Shown in pieces: positions 49,944 through 58,481 of a stretch of DNA of 64,000 nucleotides. The stretch comes from Mycolicibacter kumamotonensis (GTDB lineage: Bacteria > Actinomycetota > Actinomycetes > Mycobacteriales > Mycobacteriaceae): the NCBI RefSeq assembly GCF_002086285.1, contig NZ_MVHU01000004.1:1-64000 (forward strand), read 5' to 3'. Under the pieces are notes generated by a model. The model made no database searches. It was not told the DNA's origin and saw only the letters and a list, made by a program, of their open reading frames with translations. Numbering within the stretch: the stretch's first letter is position 1; every line of letters begins with the position of its first letter. Both the position numbers and the translations under genes were made by a program.

Positions 49944-50687
49944 TCAGGGGGAAGGCAGGGCGACGTGGCGCCGCAGCAGGGCACGTATGCGGGCTGGCAT
50001 CATGGTCGGCGGGCTGGCGATCATCCGGGCGGCCACGCGTGCTGCATCGCCACGCTCGCCACGCCGGGTCGTCTTGGGATCGTCCATGTGCCATTCCGCA
50101 GCGAGGTATTCGGGCTGGGTCGCGACTATCTCCAGTAGAGTCCCGATGTCCTGGAGGTCGTGCTCGACGGCGCGGACTGTGCGTGCCAGCATTTTCAGTA
50201 CGAACGCGGCTTCGACGTCGGGGACGGGTATCTCAAACCCGATGGTGTCGCCGTTGGTAAGCCGGGCGGCGACTGCTACCCGGATGGGGTTCAGCGCCAG
50301 CGCCAACCGCAGCCCCGGCGCCCCGTCGAACGCCCGCTCTCCGATGAGTCGTCGGCCCGGTTTGGCCTCGGTCGGGACCAGTAGGTCGATTGCCTGATCA
50401 CCGCGTACGTAGCGGTTGCCCAACTCGGGCGTGTATCCGAGGTGGGTGAGCTGGTCGTGAAATCCGCCTTCGGAGGCCACATTGACGTCGATTCCGGTGT
50501 CGGCGTCCGAGGTCAATCGAGGCGTGCCCGGCACGTTGTAGATGTGGCGCAGCAGCCTGACCATGTGACCGCCGATGATGAGGTACTCGCGGTCGCCGGC
50601 AGCCGTGGCCACGTCGCGAAGGGCAAGCATGCCGTGGTCGTCGGCTGCCGCGGTGCATGCTAGGACGACCGATACCGGTGCGGTCAT
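49944..50687 (-). CDS. AbiEii-like nucleotidyltransferase toxin
   Basis: A 247-residue protein with the minimal nucleotidyltransferase signature: a GG pair at 39-40 (YLIIGGHMVRLLRH) and, about 20 residues later, TSDADTGID with Asp61 and Asp63 as metal ligands. This is the layout of AbiEii/MenA-type type IV toxins, which modify tRNA or other targets with nucleotides. The middle (IDLLVPTEAKPG) also fits that group. Its ATG overlaps the stop of the gene upstream (ATGA), the arrangement of a toxin-antitoxin pair. Its target is unknown. Confidence 0.8.
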   Translation of the reverse strand: MTAPVSVVLACTAAADDHGMLALRDVATAAGDREYLIIGGHMVRLLRHIYNVPGTPRLTSDADTGIDVNVASEGGFHDQLTHLGYTPELGNRYVRGDQAIDLLVPTEAKPGRRLIGERAFDGAPGLRLALALNPIRVAVAARLTNGDTIGFEIPVPDVEAAFVLKMLARTVRAVEHDLQDIGTLLEIVATQPEYLAAEWHMDDPKTTRRGERGDAARVAARMIASPPTMMPARIRALLRRHVALPSP

Positions 50688-51643
50688 CTGGCCGCGATCC
50701 AGTTAGCGAGCCGATCCGGGGCGCCGTCACCAAGGTCTGCGCCAGCAGTGAGGTCTTTGAGTACCACTATCGGGTCCACGGTCGGCAGGCTGAAGTGTTC
50801 GCCATCGCAGGTTCGATGCCACCAGGCCGCGGTCGTCCAGACGGTCGGGTCGGCCGGAACCCGTAGCGTCAGCGTCGCTTCGTCGGCGGTGGACTCCACC
50901 AAGTCAGAGACGGACAAATCGATCAATTCCTCGGAGTAGACGAGGCCTCGGGTCGGTATCCGCCAGGGCCGCAGCGCATCCGCGGCGACTTCGCCGCCAG
51001 TGAGGATTCGCACTGTCAGCTCGTGACCGAGCTTGATGGCGCTGCGGACCTGCTCTACTACAGGCTCCATGCCATACCAGTAGGTTTCGACAAGTCCGTC
51101 GTCGGCGGGGATCGACGCGAGCGCGGCGAGGCGCTCACGTCTGGCGTCTTCGGGCATGGGGGTCTTCGGCAGGGGATCTTTCTCGGCCATCTGGGACACC
51201 GCCTGCTGACTTATTCCGACCGCCGCGGCGATGTCGCGCTGACGCAGGTGTTCACGCGTCAGCACGCAGACTCGCTCCACGGCGTGTCGCCGTCGCCGTC
51301 GCTGGCTTACTGCGCGAAGTTGATGTCCCGCTGTGGGGGTTCGGTAGACTTTCCCGGAAAGCACTAGTTCACCGGTATCGCCGATGCTGAGATCGACTGC
51401 GCCATCGTCTAGGAGCGCAGAGCGAGCTTCGTCTGTAATGGTTTCGCAGATGACCAGAAGTCGGTGGCTGGGATGGTGGCGACGATGCTCACGTACCGGT
51501 GCTGGGGACGCTAGTCGTACGGTGACCAAGAACTCCGCTGTAACTGTGTGATCTCCGAGGCGGTAGGTGACGCTGTGAGCGTCACCCGTTACGACAGGGA
51601 CACCTGCGTCGGCTAGTCGCGCGGGGACCGAGATTGATTTCAC
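50684..51643 (-). CDS. Putative AbiEi-like antitoxin/regulator with central HTH
   Basis: A 319-residue protein. A helix-turn-helix lies near residues 133-152 (LRQRDIAAAVGISQQAVSQM), after an N-terminal beta-rich region and a run of arginines (SQRRRRRH). The C-terminal half (VETYWYGMEPVVEQVRSAI onward) resembles the effector half of cognate antitoxins only weakly. It is coupled to the AbiEii-like toxin gene and is preceded by a perfect 11-bp inverted repeat, so autoregulation is likely. The HTH is central rather than N-terminal, unlike classic AbiEi, so this may be a distinct variant. Confidence 0.7.
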   Translation of the reverse strand: MKSISVPARLADAGVPVVTGDAHSVTYRLGDHTVTAEFLVTVRLASPAPVREHRRHHPSHRLLVICETITDEARSALLDDGAVDLSIGDTGELVLSGKVYRTPTAGHQLRAVSQRRRRRHAVERVCVLTREHLRQRDIAAAVGISQQAVSQMAEKDPLPKTPMPEDARRERLAALASIPADDGLVETYWYGMEPVVEQVRSAIKLGHELTVRILTGGEVAADALRPWRIPTRGLVYSEELIDLSVSDLVESTADEATLTLRVPADPTVWTTAAWWHRTCDGEHFSLPTVDPIVVLKDLTAGADLGDGAPDRLANWIAAR

Positions 51644-51667
51644 TCCACTACACTATCAAATAATATT

Positions 51668-51713
51668 CGTCAAACAAGTTATTAAGCAGAAATCGGAGTT
51701 TGCTTGTTTGACG
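51668..51713. promoter_or_regulatory. 11-bp inverted repeat upstream of the AbiE-like operon
   Basis: CGTCAAACAAG (51668-51678) and CTTGTTTGACG (51703-51713) are perfect complements separated by 24 bp, in an AT-rich stretch starting 25 bp before the antitoxin-like gene. AbiEi proteins are known to bind inverted repeats upstream of their operon. The AT content stands out from the surrounding GC-rich DNA and fits promoter and operator function. Confidence 0.7.
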
Positions 51714-52337
51714 ATGTGGTTAGAATTTGGTAGTTGCCCTGGCTGCGGCCTGCGGTCCCCTGCAGTTGGTGATGGGTCCGCCGCCGCGTACGACATGTTC
51801 AGATCGTTCCATAGACGCCGTAGGCGAAGACGCCGGAACGATCACTGGCCTGGCCATATCGCCGGGGTTACGTCTTTTGCGCGTCGCAACGCAGTTCCCA
51901 CGGAGTGCAAGCAGTTCCCGAAGGTCATGGGACTGTGCTCACCGCTGGCGAAGCCCGCCAGTTGGCGGGGGCGCACATGAATGACGATATCGAGGCGGCT
52001 CTAAGGGTGGGCTGCCATGTGTGCGACGCGCTTCCGCATCAGTGGTGCCACTCGGTGGATGGCGTCAGCTAAATGCACGCGACGCGCCTGGAGAACGTGA
52101 ATCTGATGGAAAAGATGCGCGCCGCCGTAGAGGCCGCGCGATAGTCGGAACAGTCGAACGGTCGCGACCTTGGCTTGAGCACATAGAGGTCCAACGCAGT
52201 CAGCCGCCGACCGTGTCCGGTGTTCATGGACCAGCAATAACCAAGATCCGTAGTCACGTGTCGGTGAACCACGACATCCGGTCGAAACCAGCAAACGGAA
52301 AAGCCCGCTCCGATGTATTTCAGGGCAAGCTCCGAGA
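51714..52337. other. Gene-poor stretch with probable degenerate coding remnants
   Basis: No convincing intact gene. Short open frames switch frame and have no family resemblance. One fragment near 51935-51975 reads VLTAGEARQLAGA, which resembles the conserved C-terminal part of small mycobacterial hypothetical proteins (LTxxxARQLAxAL), and then loses similarity, which suggests a decayed gene. No RNA gene was recognised. Confidence 0.5.
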
Positions 52338-52342
52338 ATTGC

Positions 52343-52355
52343 TTAGCTAACCTAA
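52343..52355 (+). promoter_or_regulatory. IdeR-type half-site
   Basis: TTAGCTAACCTAA contains the exact right half (GCTAACCTAA) of the mycobacterial IdeR iron box, but the left half matches poorly (12 of 19 overall). No correctly placed gene start follows, so a functional iron box is doubtful. Confidence 0.2.
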
Positions 52356-52358
52356 AAG

Positions 52359-52424
52359 TTGTGTCCGAGGGGGGACTTGTCCGTCTACGACACGGGTCGT
52401 GGTCTGGCGATTGGGGCGCTGACC
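52359..52424 (+). repeat. Right copy of the conserved ~67-bp element
   Basis: The partner of the element at 48422, with the same 17-mer TTGTGTCCGAGGGGGGA, CGACACG, ATTGGG and TGACC blocks in the same order and almost identical spacing. The sequence between blocks differs, so the copies are diverged or only the blocks are constrained. It lies 33 bp beyond the stop of the CMD-family gene. Confidence 0.6.
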
Positions 52425-52456
52425 GCTTCGGTCAAGCACCGGTCCACGTTTTTCGC

Positions 52457-53035
52457 TCAATCGCAACCCTGAGGAGCTCGCCCATCGGGCGGCCAGCCGT
52501 CGGTACCGGACTCAAGCGGAATATTCAGAGATCGAAGCAGGATCGAAAAGAGCCGCCAATTGGCGATTGCTCCGACAAGTTCGACCAAAACGGCGTGATC
52601 GCTATTGAATGCCTTCTGGCACCCAGCCCAGTTTTCCTCGGAGATGACCCCGTCGCGTACCACATCATCGGTCGCTGCGAGGACCGCACGCTCGACTGGC
52701 CCGAGGCTTTCGGAATTCTGCCAGTCGCGCACCGCCAGGAGATCATGCTCAGGCACGCCGAGCAGTGTGGCGATTCGCCAATGTTGAGTCCATTCGTATT
52801 CGGAGCCAGTAATCCAGCCGATGCGCATGATGACCAGCTCGCGTAGCCGCGCGTCAAGGGAACCGCGGAAGAGTAACGCGTCTAGCAGCCCATACAGCGC
52901 AACCGCCACACGCGGCTGATGAAGTGCCACGCGGAATACCGACAGGTCTGCCAACTCTTCGGGCAACCCACATTCGGCAGCTCGCAGCTGGGCCTGCTCA
53001 CGGTCGAGCATCGGTACGCGTTCCGCCATGGTCAC
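52457..53035 (-). CDS. Carboxymuconolactone decarboxylase family protein lacking CxxC
   Basis: A 192-residue CMD-family helical protein: LDARLRELVIMRIGWITGSEYEWTQHWRIATLLGV. The position of the AhpD cysteines is occupied by Glu-Tyr-Glu-Trp with the His retained (EYEWTQH), so this is the non-thiol branch seen in catabolic clusters, not a peroxidase. Substrate unknown. It follows the alcohol dehydrogenase gene on the same strand, separated by a hairpin, in the order thiolase-like protein, dehydrogenase, CMD. Confidence 0.85.
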   Translation of the reverse strand: MTMAERVPMLDREQAQLRAAECGLPEELADLSVFRVALHQPRVAVALYGLLDALLFRGSLDARLRELVIMRIGWITGSEYEWTQHWRIATLLGVPEHDLLAVRDWQNSESLGPVERAVLAATDDVVRDGVISEENWAGCQKAFNSDHAVLVELVGAIANWRLFSILLRSLNIPLESGTDGWPPDGRAPQGCD

Positions 53036-53060
53036 GGGTGGCCCTCTCTGTTGAACCTCT

Positions 53061-53083
53061 GCCCACGCCGTTAGGGCGTGGGC
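53061..53083 (-). terminator. Hairpin overlapping the alcohol dehydrogenase stop codon
   Basis: GCCCACGCC (53061-53069) and GGCGTGGGC (53075-53083) form a perfect 9-bp stem with a 5-nt loop. The TAA stop of the dehydrogenase gene (53073-53071 on the minus strand) lies partly in that loop. No T-run follows in the direction of transcription, so it may attenuate or stabilise mRNA rather than end it. Confidence 0.5.
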
Positions 53084-54171
53084 AAAAAGACGTTGTGCAG
53101 CGCCCCACTTGATCGGGCACTTTCATCTGCAAGCGAAGTGAGCAGCTGCGCGAGCCCAGCGAATCCGGTTGATTCTCTGGTGATCCGGTCGAACGGCCAG
53201 CGGCCCAGGGCGAGAATCTCGAGGGCTGCCCGGTGGGCGGGATACTCCACGCCGAGTGCGCCTACGACGTGTAATTCTTTATAGACCAACAAGTCTGGTT
53301 CAAACCGGGGCGTGCCGCCTCCTCCACGGGTGCCGGCCACCACAATTGTGCCGCCGGGCCTGGCAAGGCCGACGGCATCGGCGAACGCGGAGGGTGCTTT
53401 AGCGGTGACGTCGACGACCACGTCGGCAAGCCGTCCGCCTGTCTCACGCTGGAGCGCGGTCACTGCATCGTCCTGCGATACATCGATGGGCAGGTCGACA
53501 CCGAATGATCTGGCTATGGCCAGTCGTTGTTCGTCGCGTGGGCCTACGCCGGTCATCGCGACGAACGCGGCTCCCGCCTCTTTGGCCGCCACCGCCGCAC
53601 AGATTCCGCGGATGCCGGGCCCCAGGATCGCTACGACGTCCCCGGCCTTGGTGTCGGGAAGAGTCGCCCCCCACTGGATACCGGCCCCGAGAGGGTTGAA
53701 CAACGTGGCGAGAACGGGGTCCATGTCTTCGGCAATCGGGAGCAGCATCGCGTCCCACGGAAGCTCCACATGGGTGGCGTATCCGCCCCATAAGCCCGCG
53801 CCGACCTCCACGTCGACAAACCCGAACATGGTGGCGATGCCGTTCACCGCGCACCGCCGGTATTCGCCGCGGCGGCACTCGGGGCAGTCTCGGCAGGACC
53901 GGAACACCTCAACGGCCACGCGCTGGCCGGCTTGTACACCCCAGCGTTGGCCAGCCGCAGCGCCAACATGTTCGACGATGCCGACGATTTCGTGCCCTGG
54001 AACGAATGAGAAGCCGGCAGGCAGGTGTCCGGTGAATTGTTCGTGATCTGTTCCGCACAGACCGCATGCTTCAACTCGCAGGATCGCACCCCGGTCGCCG
54101 ACGTCGGGGATGGTCATCTGGCGCCGCTGCAGACTCCGCGGTCCGGTCAGCACCATCGCCTCGGCGATCAT
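53071..54171 (-). CDS. Zinc-dependent alcohol dehydrogenase (MDR family)
   Basis: A 366-residue medium-chain dehydrogenase. The catalytic zinc site is in VEACGLCGTDHEQFTG and FVPGHEIVGIVEHVG; the structural zinc cysteines are CRDCPECRRGEYRRC; the cofactor motif is VAILGPGIRGICAAVAA. It probably oxidises an alcohol intermediate with NAD(P). ATG 54171 is fixed by its 4-bp overlap with the stop of the thiolase-like gene (ATGA), which also shows translational coupling. Confidence 0.9.
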   Translation of the reverse strand: MIAEAMVLTGPRSLQRRQMTIPDVGDRGAILRVEACGLCGTDHEQFTGHLPAGFSFVPGHEIVGIVEHVGAAAGQRWGVQAGQRVAVEVFRSCRDCPECRRGEYRRCAVNGIATMFGFVDVEVGAGLWGGYATHVELPWDAMLLPIAEDMDPVLATLFNPLGAGIQWGATLPDTKAGDVVAILGPGIRGICAAVAAKEAGAAFVAMTGVGPRDEQRLAIARSFGVDLPIDVSQDDAVTALQRETGGRLADVVVDVTAKAPSAFADAVGLARPGGTIVVAGTRGGGGTPRFEPDLLVYKELHVVGALGVEYPAHRAALEILALGRWPFDRITRESTGFAGLAQLLTSLADESARSSGALHNVFLPTP

Positions 54172-55673
54172 GGAAGCTCGAACCCGGTGAACGACCCTGT
54201 GTTTCGGAGGCACACCGTTTTACCTACGTACATTTCCGCGCCCATCGCCTCGGCGATCTGCGGATCGTCGCTGCGTGCGACGACTCTTTGCCCGTCGGAC
54301 AGGTGCGCGATGATCGGAGTCCATCGAGGTTGGCCGTCTCGGTCGTAGACGACGGTGTATCCGTCGACTGTCGCGCAACCGGTCGCCTCGTCGGCGCCTG
54401 CGACGGCCAGCCGCGATGAATCGATTTGAGCTTGTTCGACCGCCGTGTCGAGCAGTCGCCACCCGGCTGGTGGCGGGGTGGCCGACCACACACCGACCGA
54501 ATGCTTCGTCGAATACCACCCGAGGCCGGTGACGAGTCCGGCATCGGTTGGGTCGCGTCGGCACCGTCGGACCATCTCCACGATCGAGTGGCTGACGTAA
54601 TTGTTTCCGGGACCGCCGTGATAAGGCAGGCCTCCGGTTACTGTGAGGCCTCTGTCGTCGAGGGGGTCCAAGTCGAGAGCCTCGGCAGCCATCTCAATTG
54701 CCGACGGGAAGCAGGAGTAGAGGTCGAACCACCGGATGTCGTCGGTGGTCAACCGGCCCGCATCGAGAGCCTTCCGTGCCGCTACCTCGATACCCGATGA
54801 GCGGCTGAGGTCCGGCCGTTCCACGGGGAAGTACACGTCGTTGCAAGTCGCTGCTGACCAGGGAAAGACCCAACGATCGCGCGCGACGCCTAATTCGTCC
54901 GCCACCTCGGCCGCCATGAGAATGAAGGCGGCAGCCATGTCGACGGACATGATGCTGTTGAGCAGCTTGGGATAGGGCAAGCAGACCATGCGGTTTTCCG
55001 CGGTGACTTCGCTGAGTTCGGTGGCACTTCGTGCGCGTGGGAACCAGGCCTGTTCCGGATGGCGTGCCGCCTCGGCTGTGAACGGGGCCATCAGCGTGCC
55101 CAGCCACTCCCGTTGAGCATCGAAGTCGCGGCCGTGGCGCGCGGCGATCGCGGACTCGAAGATGGGATACACCTCGTGCGGCCAACTCAGACCCACCGAC
55201 AATTCGGCTTGACTCAGCCCGGGGCGGGCGTCGCCCAGGGATTCGTCGTCGGAGCGGGGTGGGGGCGGCGAGTCGAGAAGTGCCCCGCCCTGAAGCTTGC
55301 GTGCGGAATGCCCGCTCTCCGCCCCGACGACCAGGACGACATCTGCACGGCCTTCGCCTATTTCGCCACCCAACACTTCGACGAGATACTGCGGGGTGTT
55401 TCCGCCGACGGGACAGCTGATGCGGCGGGCGGGACTGATGTGCATCGCTTCGGCGATCCTGCTGGCGGGATTGTCGCGCGGTATGACCAGGATGCCCGGA
55501 GTCGCGACGGTGTCGATGCGCCGCTCGACCGGGCGACTTGCGTCTTTGACCGCGCGGCGTGCGGCTTCTACCGCCAAGTCGATCGGGTCCACGAAGTCGT
55601 TCCCGCGATGGGTAACTTCGCCCACGCCGACGACAACCGGGGTACGCGCTTCTACCAACATCGGCATCGGCAT
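54168..55673 (-). CDS. Thiolase-like acetyl-CoA acetyltransferase / lipid-transfer protein
   Basis: A 501-residue thiolase-superfamily protein of the mycobacterial Rv0914c-like group. It opens with EARTPVVVGVGEVTHRGNDF, has RRISCPVGGNTPQYLVEVLG where the nucleophilic cysteine is expected, IRWFDLYSCFPSAIEMAAEA and VTGGLPYHGGPGNNYVSHSI with the catalytic His, and a C-terminal OB-like extension (GYTVVYDRDGQPRWTPIIAH). Whether it cleaves or forms carbon bonds is unclear. It is the first gene of an operon with the dehydrogenase and the CMD-family gene, divergent from a TetR gene. Confidence 0.85.
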   Translation of the reverse strand: MPMPMLVEARTPVVVGVGEVTHRGNDFVDPIDLAVEAARRAVKDASRPVERRIDTVATPGILVIPRDNPASRIAEAMHISPARRISCPVGGNTPQYLVEVLGGEIGEGRADVVLVVGAESGHSARKLQGGALLDSPPPPRSDDESLGDARPGLSQAELSVGLSWPHEVYPIFESAIAARHGRDFDAQREWLGTLMAPFTAEAARHPEQAWFPRARSATELSEVTAENRMVCLPYPKLLNSIMSVDMAAAFILMAAEVADELGVARDRWVFPWSAATCNDVYFPVERPDLSRSSGIEVAARKALDAGRLTTDDIRWFDLYSCFPSAIEMAAEALDLDPLDDRGLTVTGGLPYHGGPGNNYVSHSIVEMVRRCRRDPTDAGLVTGLGWYSTKHSVGVWSATPPPAGWRLLDTAVEQAQIDSSRLAVAGADEATGCATVDGYTVVYDRDGQPRWTPIIAHLSDGQRVVARSDDPQIAEAMGAEMYVGKTVCLRNTGSFTGFELP

Positions 55674-55769
55674 CCGCTCAGGGCCACGGGGCTGACTTGA
55701 GACATAACTGCGATGGTGTCATGTGCGTGGGCAAGTCACAATGGTGTGCGCTCGCGGCATACTGGCTGT

Positions 55770-56399
55770 GTGTCGACGAGGTTGTTGAGATGGGGCGCCG
55801 CCGCGCCGACAGATCGTGGGTCCGCTCGCGACCGGTTGCTCGATGCTGCCGAGCGGTGCCTCGAGAGTTGCGGTGTGGTGGGCACGACCATGGAGGACAT
55901 CGGCAGAACAGCGGGTGTGTCCAGGGCAACGGTGTATCGCTACTTCCCCAGTCGGGAGGCGGTGATGTCGGGTGTCATCATTCGCGCCGCCGAGCGCTAT
56001 CTCGACCGCATCAGCCCGCGGATCGCGGCGCACGCCGACCTGGGCTCCGCGCTCGTCGATTTCGTGGAATACACGGTTGAGGCCGCGCGCCGCGAAGAGA
56101 TCATCGGATTGTTGTTCGGCAGCGACGAGGAACTCGCCGGCGTGGGTCTCGCGGCGGGGACCTCGACGTCCCTCTTCGAAATCGTCACCGAATTTCTGCG
56201 TCCCATCTTCACCAGACACTGGAGTTGCGTGGAACCGGGCGTCTCCGTCGACGACGCCGCCGAGTGGGTTGTCCGCACGATATTGAGCCTGCTGACTGTT
56301 CGAGGGCCGCGGGAGCGCAGTCGTGACGGACTCCGGGCGTTTCTGTCGAGGTTTCTCCTTCCGGCGATCCTGGCGGGTGACCACGCTCGACCGATGTGA
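55770..56399 (+). CDS. TetR/AcrR family regulator
   Basis: A 209-residue repressor with the HTH in GTTMEDIGRTAGVSRATVYRYF, ending the domain with PSREAVM. The C-terminal domain is of the kind seen in lipid-metabolism regulators of mycobacteria. GTG 55770 is chosen as the first start before STRLLRWGAAAPTDRGSAR; upstream in-frame codons give no family resemblance. The 96-bp spacer to the divergent thiolase-like gene should contain its operator, but no clear palindrome stands out. Confidence 0.85.
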   Translation: MSTRLLRWGAAAPTDRGSARDRLLDAAERCLESCGVVGTTMEDIGRTAGVSRATVYRYFPSREAVMSGVIIRAAERYLDRISPRIAAHADLGSALVDFVEYTVEAARREEIIGLLFGSDEELAGVGLAAGTSTSLFEIVTEFLRPIFTRHWSCVEPGVSVDDAAEWVVRTILSLLTVRGPRERSRDGLRAFLSRFLLPAILAGDHARPM

Positions 56400-56444
56400 C
56401 ATCTATGGCGTAATGTCTCGACGGCAGATGAGGTAGGAGGGCCT

Positions 56445-56882
56445 GTGCAATTCACCACGTTCAACGAACAGGTCGCTGAGCAACTAAAGAGCGCAGCAGA
56501 AACCACGGGCGGGTTGGCCGGTTACCTCGGCTTCCGTCACACCGAATTCACTGCGGGACGGCTCGTCGCGGAGATGGACGCACGCGACGACCTGAAGACG
56601 CCTTTCGGGAACCTGCATGGGGGCTGCTTATCGGCCATGGTCGACCACTGCCTCGGAGTGGTGTTTTATCCCGTGATTCCACTGGGATCTTGGGTCGCGA
56701 CAACGGAGTTCAAACTGAATCTGCTTCGTCCGGTCTCTAGCGGCACCTGTGTAGCCACAGCCGAGATCATCTCGCTGGGCAGAACCAGCGGTGTGGCGCG
56801 TATCGACATCTGCAACGACGGCAGAGCGGTGTGTGCGGCCCAGGGAACCGTCACCGTCGTCGCACCGAAGACGAGCTCCTGA
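56445..56882 (+). CDS. PaaI-type acyl-CoA thioesterase (hotdog fold)
   Basis: A 145-residue hotdog-fold thioesterase. The catalytic/binding turn is FGNLHGGCLSAMVDHCLGV (the HGG-D pattern) and the beta strand VATTEFKLNLLRPVSSGTCV is typical of PaaI/YbgC relatives that hydrolyse acyl-CoA or phenylacetyl-CoA dead-end products. GTG 56445 follows GTAGGAGGG with close spacing. Its stop shares one base with the ATG of the hydrolase gene (TGATG), so the two are co-translated. Confidence 0.88.
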   Translation: MQFTTFNEQVAEQLKSAAETTGGLAGYLGFRHTEFTAGRLVAEMDARDDLKTPFGNLHGGCLSAMVDHCLGVVFYPVIPLGSWVATTEFKLNLLRPVSSGTCVATAEIISLGRTSGVARIDICNDGRAVCAAQGTVTVVAPKTSS

Positions 56883-57793
56883 TGTCGGCAAAGAGAACAG
56901 GCGATTCGTCGGCTCCTGTGGTCGAGCGCGTGCCCACGGCGGACGGGCTGACGCTGGCGGTCGACCTCTACCGCTGTGATGCGCCGCGGGCGGTCGTGTT
57001 GCTCCTTCACGGCGGAGGTCAAAGCCGACACGCCTGGGACGTCACCGCCCAACGCCTGCACCAGCGGGGCTACACGGTGGCCGCGTACGACACCAGGGGA
57101 CACGGGGACAGCGACTGGGACCCCGACGGACGCTACGACGGGGACCGGCTTGGATCCGACCTATTGGCCGTGCGCTCATACGCCGATTCCGGCCGCCCCG
57201 TCGCCGCGATCGGCGCCTCTCTGGGCGGCTTGACCATTCTCGGAACACACTTGCTCGCCCCGCCGGACCTATGGCAGGCCGTCGTCCTGGTTGACGTCAC
57301 TCCGCGAATGGAGATGGAAGGCGCCCGACGAGTCGTAGCGTTCATGTCGGCACACCCCGAAGGTTTCGACAGCCTAGAGTCGGCCGCTGACGTGATCGCC
57401 GCCTACAACCCGCACCGCCCTCGCCCCGAAAACCTCGACGGCCTCCGAAAAGTCCTCGCCCGTCGCGAAGACGGTCGCTGGGCCTGGCGATGGGATCCAG
57501 CTTTCGTGACGTCGAATTTCCAGTTCCTGCAGGGTGATCCAGACGAAGGCGCTAAAGACTTCGACATGATGAGCGCGTTCCTTCTTGATGGTGCGAGGCA
57601 GGTGTCCGCGCCAACGCTGCTGGTCCGGGGCCTACTATCTGACATGGTCTCCGAAGAGACAGTAAAGCATTTCCTGACCGTCGTTCCGCACGCGCAAACC
57701 GTTGACGTATCGGGCGCGGGACACATGATTGCCGGCGACAACAACGACGCATTCTCGACGGCGGTCGTCGAATTCCTCGACAGGACCACATGA
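56882..57793 (+). CDS. Alpha/beta hydrolase
   Basis: A 303-residue serine hydrolase. The oxyanion segment is LLLHGGGQSRHAW, the nucleophile elbow is AIGASLGGLTIL with Ser in GASLGG, and the catalytic His is in VSGAGHMIAGDNNDAF; the acid lies in the strand ending LVRGLLSDMV. Substrate unknown; it fits ester or enol-lactone hydrolases of catabolic clusters. ATG 56882 overlaps the thioesterase stop. Confidence 0.9.
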   Translation: MSAKRTGDSSAPVVERVPTADGLTLAVDLYRCDAPRAVVLLLHGGGQSRHAWDVTAQRLHQRGYTVAAYDTRGHGDSDWDPDGRYDGDRLGSDLLAVRSYADSGRPVAAIGASLGGLTILGTHLLAPPDLWQAVVLVDVTPRMEMEGARRVVAFMSAHPEGFDSLESAADVIAAYNPHRPRPENLDGLRKVLARREDGRWAWRWDPAFVTSNFQFLQGDPDEGAKDFDMMSAFLLDGARQVSAPTLLVRGLLSDMVSEETVKHFLTVVPHAQTVDVSGAGHMIAGDNNDAFSTAVVEFLDRTT

Positions 57794-57844
57794 ACCCTGC
57801 TGTCGGTTGACTGCCCATGTAGGGCTGGCGCCTATCCTGCTCCT

Positions 57845-58465
57845 ATGCCAACTGAACCAGCGCGGGTGTCTTTCCGCCGGCATGTGCGCGAAAAGGTTTT
57901 GAGGGCGACACGAGAACTCGCCATCGAGAAGGGCTGGGATCAGGTCCGGATGAGCGAGGTTGCCGAATCGGTCGGCGTCTCCCGCCCGACGTTGTACAAA
58001 GAGTTCGGCGACAAACAGGGGCTCGGCGACGCGCTTGTGGTGTCGGAGGGCCAGCGCTTTATGGAAGGCATTCTTGCCGTCCTTGCCGAACACGTGGGCG
58101 ACGTGCGGGGCGGCATCACCGCAGCGGTGCAATTCACCCTCTGTGAAGCAGAAGACAGCCCGCTCCTCAAGGCAGTTCTGACGTCCAACCCTTCGGGGAA
58201 TGATCGCGGTGGCTCGTCGTCTACTGGAGTCCTACCTCTTCTGCCGACGTCGGCTTCCCTGCTTCAGCTCTGCTCCGCGGCTCTGATCACGTGGTTTAAC
58301 GACCACTTCGACGATCTCGATCCCGAAGACGTTGAGGAGGTCGCAGATGTTCTGGTGCGACTGACAGTGAGTCATGTTGTACTCCCAGCCGCGGACATCG
58401 CCACCACCGGTGAGCGGATCTCCCGCGTAGCACTCAGGTACCTGGGAGTTGTCCACAGTTTGTAA
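57845..58465 (+). CDS. TetR/AcrR family regulator
   Basis: A 206-residue repressor with the HTH VRMSEVAESVGVSRPTLYKEFGDKQGL. The C-terminal domain is less typical, with a Ser/Gly-rich loop (SNPSGNDRGGSSSTG) of the sort seen in mycobacterial regulators near P450 genes. It is 51 bp after the hydrolase gene and convergent with the ferredoxin-reductase gene. Its targets are unknown; the adjacent hydrolase pair or the CYP153 operon are candidates. Confidence 0.85.
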   Translation: MPTEPARVSFRRHVREKVLRATRELAIEKGWDQVRMSEVAESVGVSRPTLYKEFGDKQGLGDALVVSEGQRFMEGILAVLAEHVGDVRGGITAAVQFTLCEAEDSPLLKAVLTSNPSGNDRGGSSSTGVLPLLPTSASLLQLCSAALITWFNDHFDDLDPEDVEEVADVLVRLTVSHVVLPAADIATTGERISRVALRYLGVVHSL

Positions 58466-58481
58466 CTAGCAAGCTCTCGTG

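Noticed and set aside
52313..52846. 177-codon plus-strand frame over the CMD-family gene
   Set aside because: It crosses the right-hand repeat and lies opposite a clear CMD-family protein.
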